From positions 1 to 12,240 of the forward strand of contig JALVPS010000329.1 in NCBI GenBank assembly GCA_027031685.1: 12,240 nt of DNA. The letters run 5' to 3'. The notes below the pieces were generated by a model. The model searched no databases. It worked only from the letters and a program-made list of their open reading frames with translations, and was not told where the DNA came from. The translations under genes and the position numbers were made by a program. This document shows, one piece after another, positions 8,499-12,240 of this stretch. Each line of letters starts with the position of its first letter. Position 1 is the stretch's first letter. This DNA comes from Gammaproteobacteria bacterium (GTDB taxonomy: Bacteria; Pseudomonadota; Gammaproteobacteria; UWMA-0217).

Positions 8499-10517
8499 TC
8501 AGGCGGTGGCCAGTCCGAGCAGCCGGTCGCGCAGGGCCGCCACCTCGTCGCGCAGGCGCGCCGCCTCCTCGAATTCCAGGTTGCGGGCGTGCTCGAACAT
8601 CTGCGCCTCCAGCTGCTCGATGCGCCGTTCCAGCTCGGCCGGGGACAGCTCGCCGTAGCGCGCCGTCTCCTCGGCCACCCTGGCGAAACGCTGCGGGGCC
8701 GCCGCCGGGCTCACGGCGTGGGCGCCTTCCATGATGTCGGCGATCTTCTTCCGGATGCCGCGCGGGGTGATGCCGTGGGCCCGGTTGTAGGCCAGCTGCT
8801 TCTCGCGGCGGCGATTGGTCTCGTCGATGGCGCGGCGCATGGAGCCGGTGATGGTGTCGGCGTAGAGGATGGCCTTGCCGTGCAGGTTGCGCGCGGCGCG
8901 GCCGATGGTCTGGATGAGGGAGCGGTCGGAGCGCAGGAAGCCCTCCTTGTCGGCGTCGAGGATGGCCACCAGCGACACCTCGGGCATGTCCAGCCCCTCG
9001 CGCAGCAGGTTGATGCCCACCAGCACGTCGAACCCCCCCAGGCGCAGGTCGCGGATGATCTCCACCCGCTCCACGGTGTCGATGTCCGAGTGCAGGTAGC
9101 GCACGCGCACGCCGTGCTCCTGCAGGTAGTCGGTGAGGTCCTCGGCCATGCGCTTGGTGAGGGTGGTGATGAGCACCCGCTCGTCGCGCGCCACGCGGGC
9201 GTTGATCTCCGACAGCACGTCGTCCACCTGGGTGGCCACCGGGCGCACCTCCACCTCCGGGTCCACCAGCCCGGTGGGCCGCACCACCTGCTCCACCACC
9301 TGCTGGGCGTGCGCCTCCTCGAAGGGGCCGGGGGTGGCGGAGACGAAGATGGTCTGCGGCGCCAGGGCCAGGAACTCCTCGAACATGAGGGGCCGGTTGT
9401 CCAGCGCCGAGGGCAGGCGAAAGCCGTAGGCCACCAGGTTCTCCTTGCGCGAGCGGTCGCCGCGGTACATGGCGCCCAGCTGCGGGACGGTGACGTGCGA
9501 CTCGTCGATGATGAGCAGGGCGTCGGAGGGCAGGTAGTCGAACAGGCAGGGCGGCGGCTCGCCCGGCGCCCGCCCGGACAGGTAGCGGGAGTAGTTCTCG
9601 ATGCCGTTGCAGTAGCCCAGCTCCAGCATCATCTCCAGGTCGAACTGGGTGCGCTGCTCCAGGCGCTGCGCCTCCACCAGCCGGTTCTGCTCGCGCAGCT
9701 CGGCCAGCCGCGCCTGCAGCTCCACCTTGATCTGCTCCACGGCGTCCAGCAGCACCTGGCGGGGCGTGGCGTAGTGGGTCTTGGGGAAGATGGTGATGCG
9801 CGGCACGCGGCGCAGCACCTCGCCGGTGAGCGGGTCGAAGATGCCGATCTGCTCGATCTCGTCGTCGAACAGCTCGATGCGCACCGCCTCCTTGTCCTCC
9901 TCGGCCGGGAAGATGTCGATGATCTCGCCGCGCACCCGGTAGGTACCGCGCCGCAGGTCGTAGTCGTTGCGCGTGTACTGCAGGTCCGCCAGGCGGCGCA
10001 GTACGCCGCGCTGGTCGATGCGGTCGCCCCGGTCCAGGTGCATGACCATCTTCAGGTAGGTCTGCGGGTCGCCCAGGCCGTAGATGGAGGACACCGAGGC
10101 GACGATGATGACGTCGCGGCGCTCGAACAGGGCCTTGGTGGCCGACAGGCGCATCTGCTCGATGTGCTCGTTGATGGAGGCGTCCTTCTCGATGTAGGTG
10201 TCGGAGGACGGCACGTAGGCCTCCGGCTGGTAGTAGTCGTAGTAGGAGACGAAATACTCCACCGCGTTGCGCGGGAAGAATTCCTTCATCTCCCCGTACA
10301 GCTGGGCGGCCAGCGTCTTGTTGGGGGCCAGGATGATGGTCGGCCGCTGCACGTTGGCGATGACGTTGGCCATGGTGAAGGTCTTGCCGGAGCCGGTCAC
10401 GCCCAGCAGCGTCTGCCAGGCCAGGCCGTCGTTCAGGCCCGCGGTCAGGGCCTCGATGGCGGCGGGCTGATCGCCGGCCGGGCGGTAGTCGGTCACCAGT
10501 TCGAATTTACGATCCAT
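8499..10517 (-). CDS. uvrB: UvrABC system protein B, excinuclease damage-recognition helicase
   Basis: Central protein of nucleotide excision repair. UvrA loads it at bulky DNA lesions; it verifies damage with its beta-hairpin and recruits UvrC for incision. The 672 residues match the E. coli length (673). Walker A is GVTGSGKT (39-46). The damage-probing beta-hairpin region is YYDYYQPEAYVPSSDTYIEK (92-111), with the conserved Tyr cluster intact. Helicase motif II is DESH (338-341), SATPG (393-397) lies before the second RecA domain, and motif VI is QTIGRAARN (536-544). The C-terminal UVR domain that contacts UvrC spans about 627-662 (ELERRIEQLEAQM through EEAARLRDE). The ATG start matches the family N-terminus (KFELVTDYRPAGDQPAAI), although no clear Shine-Dalgarno precedes it. 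It is divergent from the aminotransferase gene. I saw no LexA-type box upstream, so SOS control is not supported here. Confidence 0.98.
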   Translation of the reverse strand: MDRKFELVTDYRPAGDQPAAIEALTAGLNDGLAWQTLLGVTGSGKTFTMANVIANVQRPTIILAPNKTLAAQLYGEMKEFFPRNAVEYFVSYYDYYQPEAYVPSSDTYIEKDASINEHIEQMRLSATKALFERRDVIIVASVSSIYGLGDPQTYLKMVMHLDRGDRIDQRGVLRRLADLQYTRNDYDLRRGTYRVRGEIIDIFPAEEDKEAVRIELFDDEIEQIGIFDPLTGEVLRRVPRITIFPKTHYATPRQVLLDAVEQIKVELQARLAELREQNRLVEAQRLEQRTQFDLEMMLELGYCNGIENYSRYLSGRAPGEPPPCLFDYLPSDALLIIDESHVTVPQLGAMYRGDRSRKENLVAYGFRLPSALDNRPLMFEEFLALAPQTIFVSATPGPFEEAHAQQVVEQVVRPTGLVDPEVEVRPVATQVDDVLSEINARVARDERVLITTLTKRMAEDLTDYLQEHGVRVRYLHSDIDTVERVEIIRDLRLGGFDVLVGINLLREGLDMPEVSLVAILDADKEGFLRSDRSLIQTIGRAARNLHGKAILYADTITGSMRRAIDETNRRREKQLAYNRAHGITPRGIRKKIADIMEGAHAVSPAAAPQRFARVAEETARYGELSPAELERRIEQLEAQMFEHARNLEFEEAARLRDEVAALRDRLLGLATA

Positions 10518-10612
10518 GAAGGCAGGGGCATGGGGATTTGGGATAAGATTGCGGCCACCAAGACGGCCCGCAAGGGGCCCTGCCGCCGCTCATCAGCCCG
10601 AAGGACGAGACA
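10518..10612. promoter_or_regulatory. Divergent intergenic region between uvrB and the aminotransferase gene
   Basis: These 95 bases must hold the start signals for one or both divergent genes. For the rightward gene a TAAGAT box (10544-10549) could be a -10 element, but no -35 match stands at 16-18 bases. A short stem GGCCC/GGGCC with a 5-base loop (10565-10579) lies in its leader, and AAGGA (10601-10605) is its Shine-Dalgarno. For uvrB I found no convincing -10/-35 pair. A CTG/CAG pair on the minus strand has 11 bases between, one too many for a LexA box. Confidence 0.35.
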
Positions 10613-11800
<1,188 letters not shown>

Positions 11801-11821
11801 CCCGCACCCCTGAAAACGCGG

Positions 11822-11850
11822 TTGACCCGCCCCCGGCGAGTCATTAACAT
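11822..11850 (+). promoter_or_regulatory. Predicted promoter of the tRNA-Asn gene
   Basis: A -35 box TTGACC (11822-11827, five of six) and a -10 box TAACAT (11845-11850, four of six) are spaced by 17 bases. A GC-rich stretch follows, as is usual at stable-RNA promoters under stringent control. Transcription would begin near 11857, about 7 bases before the mature tRNA. It lies just after the aminotransferase stop codon, where no terminator is evident. Confidence 0.65.
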
Positions 11851-11863
11851 TCGCGGCCTCCCT

Positions 11864-11939
11864 TCCCCGGTAGCTCAGTTGGTAGAGCGGGTGACTGTTA
11901 ATCACTAGGTCGGCGGTTCGAGCCCGTCCCGGGGAGCCA
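11864..11939 (+). tRNA. tRNA-Asn, anticodon GUU
   Basis: A complete cloverleaf can be folded by hand. The acceptor stem pairs TCCCCGG (11864-11870) with CCGGGGA (11929-11935). The D stem is GCTC/GAGC around AGTTGGTA. The anticodon stem GGTGA/TCACT (one G-U pair) holds the loop CTGTTAA with GTT at 11897-11899. The variable loop AGGTC and the T stem GGCGG/CCGTC with loop TTCGAGC follow. The discriminator is G and CCA is encoded (11937-11939). The anticodon reads AAC and AAU codons, assigning asparagine. Confidence 0.98.
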
Positions 11940-11948
11940 TATTCCAGG

Positions 11949-11982
11949 AGGCCCCGCCGGCGCAGCGCCCGCGGGGCCTTTT
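11949..11982 (+). terminator. Rho-independent terminator of the tRNA-Asn gene
   Basis: A perfect 9-bp stem AGGCCCCGC (11949-11957) with GCGGGGCCT (11971-11979) closes a 13-base loop. It runs straight into TTTT and then CCTT. It starts 10 bases after the encoded CCA. On the other strand no T run follows, so it is one-directional. Confidence 0.88.
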
Positions 11983-12026
11983 CCTTCCCCCTGTTCGATG
12001 GGCGTCAGCCGGGGCCATCCTGGCCC

Positions 12027-12240
12027 TCACGGCTGGCGAAGCCAGACATCGCGCACGCGCGCCGTGACGCCAGCCGCTCCTCCGCCGGTGATGCTGAGGC
12101 TCGTGACCACCGTCAGCCCCTCGGCCGCCCGATGGAGGTCTTCCTCGAATTCGTACCAGACGCCGCGGGGGACCCGGACGGCCGCCGCGCCGCCACCGTC
12201 GGCCTTCCCCATGACGAACACCCGCCGGTAGGCGCGCCCA
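12027..12240 (-). CDS. C-terminal part of an unrecognised protein, N-terminus beyond the window
   Basis: A minus-strand frame is open from the right edge to a TGA at 12027-12029 and encodes 70 complete residues. The visible part includes RRVFVMGKADGGGAAAVRVP and then GVWYEFEEDLHRAAEG, and it ends TARVRDVWLRQP. Third codon positions are almost all G or C, as in the real genes around it, and the residue mix looks like a folded beta-rich domain rather than a shadow frame. A GTG at 12219-12221 exists but the frame continues upstream, so I treat the gene as partial. I do not recognise the family and assign no function. It converges on the tRNA-Asn gene. A short stem GGGCC/GGCCC (12012-12026) lies just beyond its stop, without a T run. 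Confidence 0.55.
   Translation of the reverse strand, partial: GRAYRRVFVMGKADGGGAAAVRVPRGVWYEFEEDLHRAAEGLTVVTSLSITGGGAAGVTARVRDVWLRQP

Noticed and set aside
10518..10612. Possible LexA (SOS) box upstream of uvrB
   Set aside because: The only CTG/CAG pair has 11 bases between instead of 10 and lacks the AT-rich centre.
11998..12231. 77-codon plus-strand frame after the tRNA terminator
   Set aside because: Its product looks like a shadow of the minus-strand frame ending at 12027, whose codon usage is the better fit.

Overview
The window looks like a piece of ordinary chromosome from a high-GC member of the Gammaproteobacteria. The encoded proteins align from memory with E. coli and Pseudomonas homologues over their whole lengths: CarA, CarB, IlvI, IlvH, class I IlvC, UvrB and an AspC-type aminotransferase. 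Codon third positions are almost all G or C. The genus cannot be fixed from this sequence.

Layout: six genes of biosynthesis run leftward in the order ilvI-ilvH-ilvC-pssA-carA-carB, preceded by uvrB on the same strand. Positions 6168-8368 hold the two acetohydroxyacid synthase subunits, 5101-6120 ketol-acid reductoisomerase, 4091-4900 phosphatidylserine synthase, 2797-3945 the small subunit of carbamoyl-phosphate synthetase, and 1-2786 its large subunit, cut by the left edge. The ilv genes are tightly packed. A 200-base gap separates ilvC from pssA. A 145-base gap before carA carries a good sigma70-type promoter and two hairpins, so carAB probably forms its own transcription unit. uvrB (8499-10517) is divergent from a rightward aspartate aminotransferase gene (10613-11800). 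A tRNA-Asn(GUU) gene with its own promoter, encoded CCA and terminator follows. At the right edge, the C-terminal end of an unrecognised protein is encoded on the minus strand.

Together the genes supply the first two steps of branched-chain amino acid synthesis, phosphatidylserine for phosphatidylethanolamine, carbamoyl phosphate for arginine and pyrimidines, a transaminase linking aspartate and glutamate pools, and the damage-recognition helicase of nucleotide excision repair. There is no stretch longer than 300 bases without a gene.

I found no mobile element, CRISPR array, phage gene or defence gene, and no sign of an undescribed multi-gene system. The points most worth checking are the structured carA leader, the frequent non-ATG starts (TTG, GTG), the carAB neighbourhood, and the unknown gene beyond the tRNA-Asn locus.
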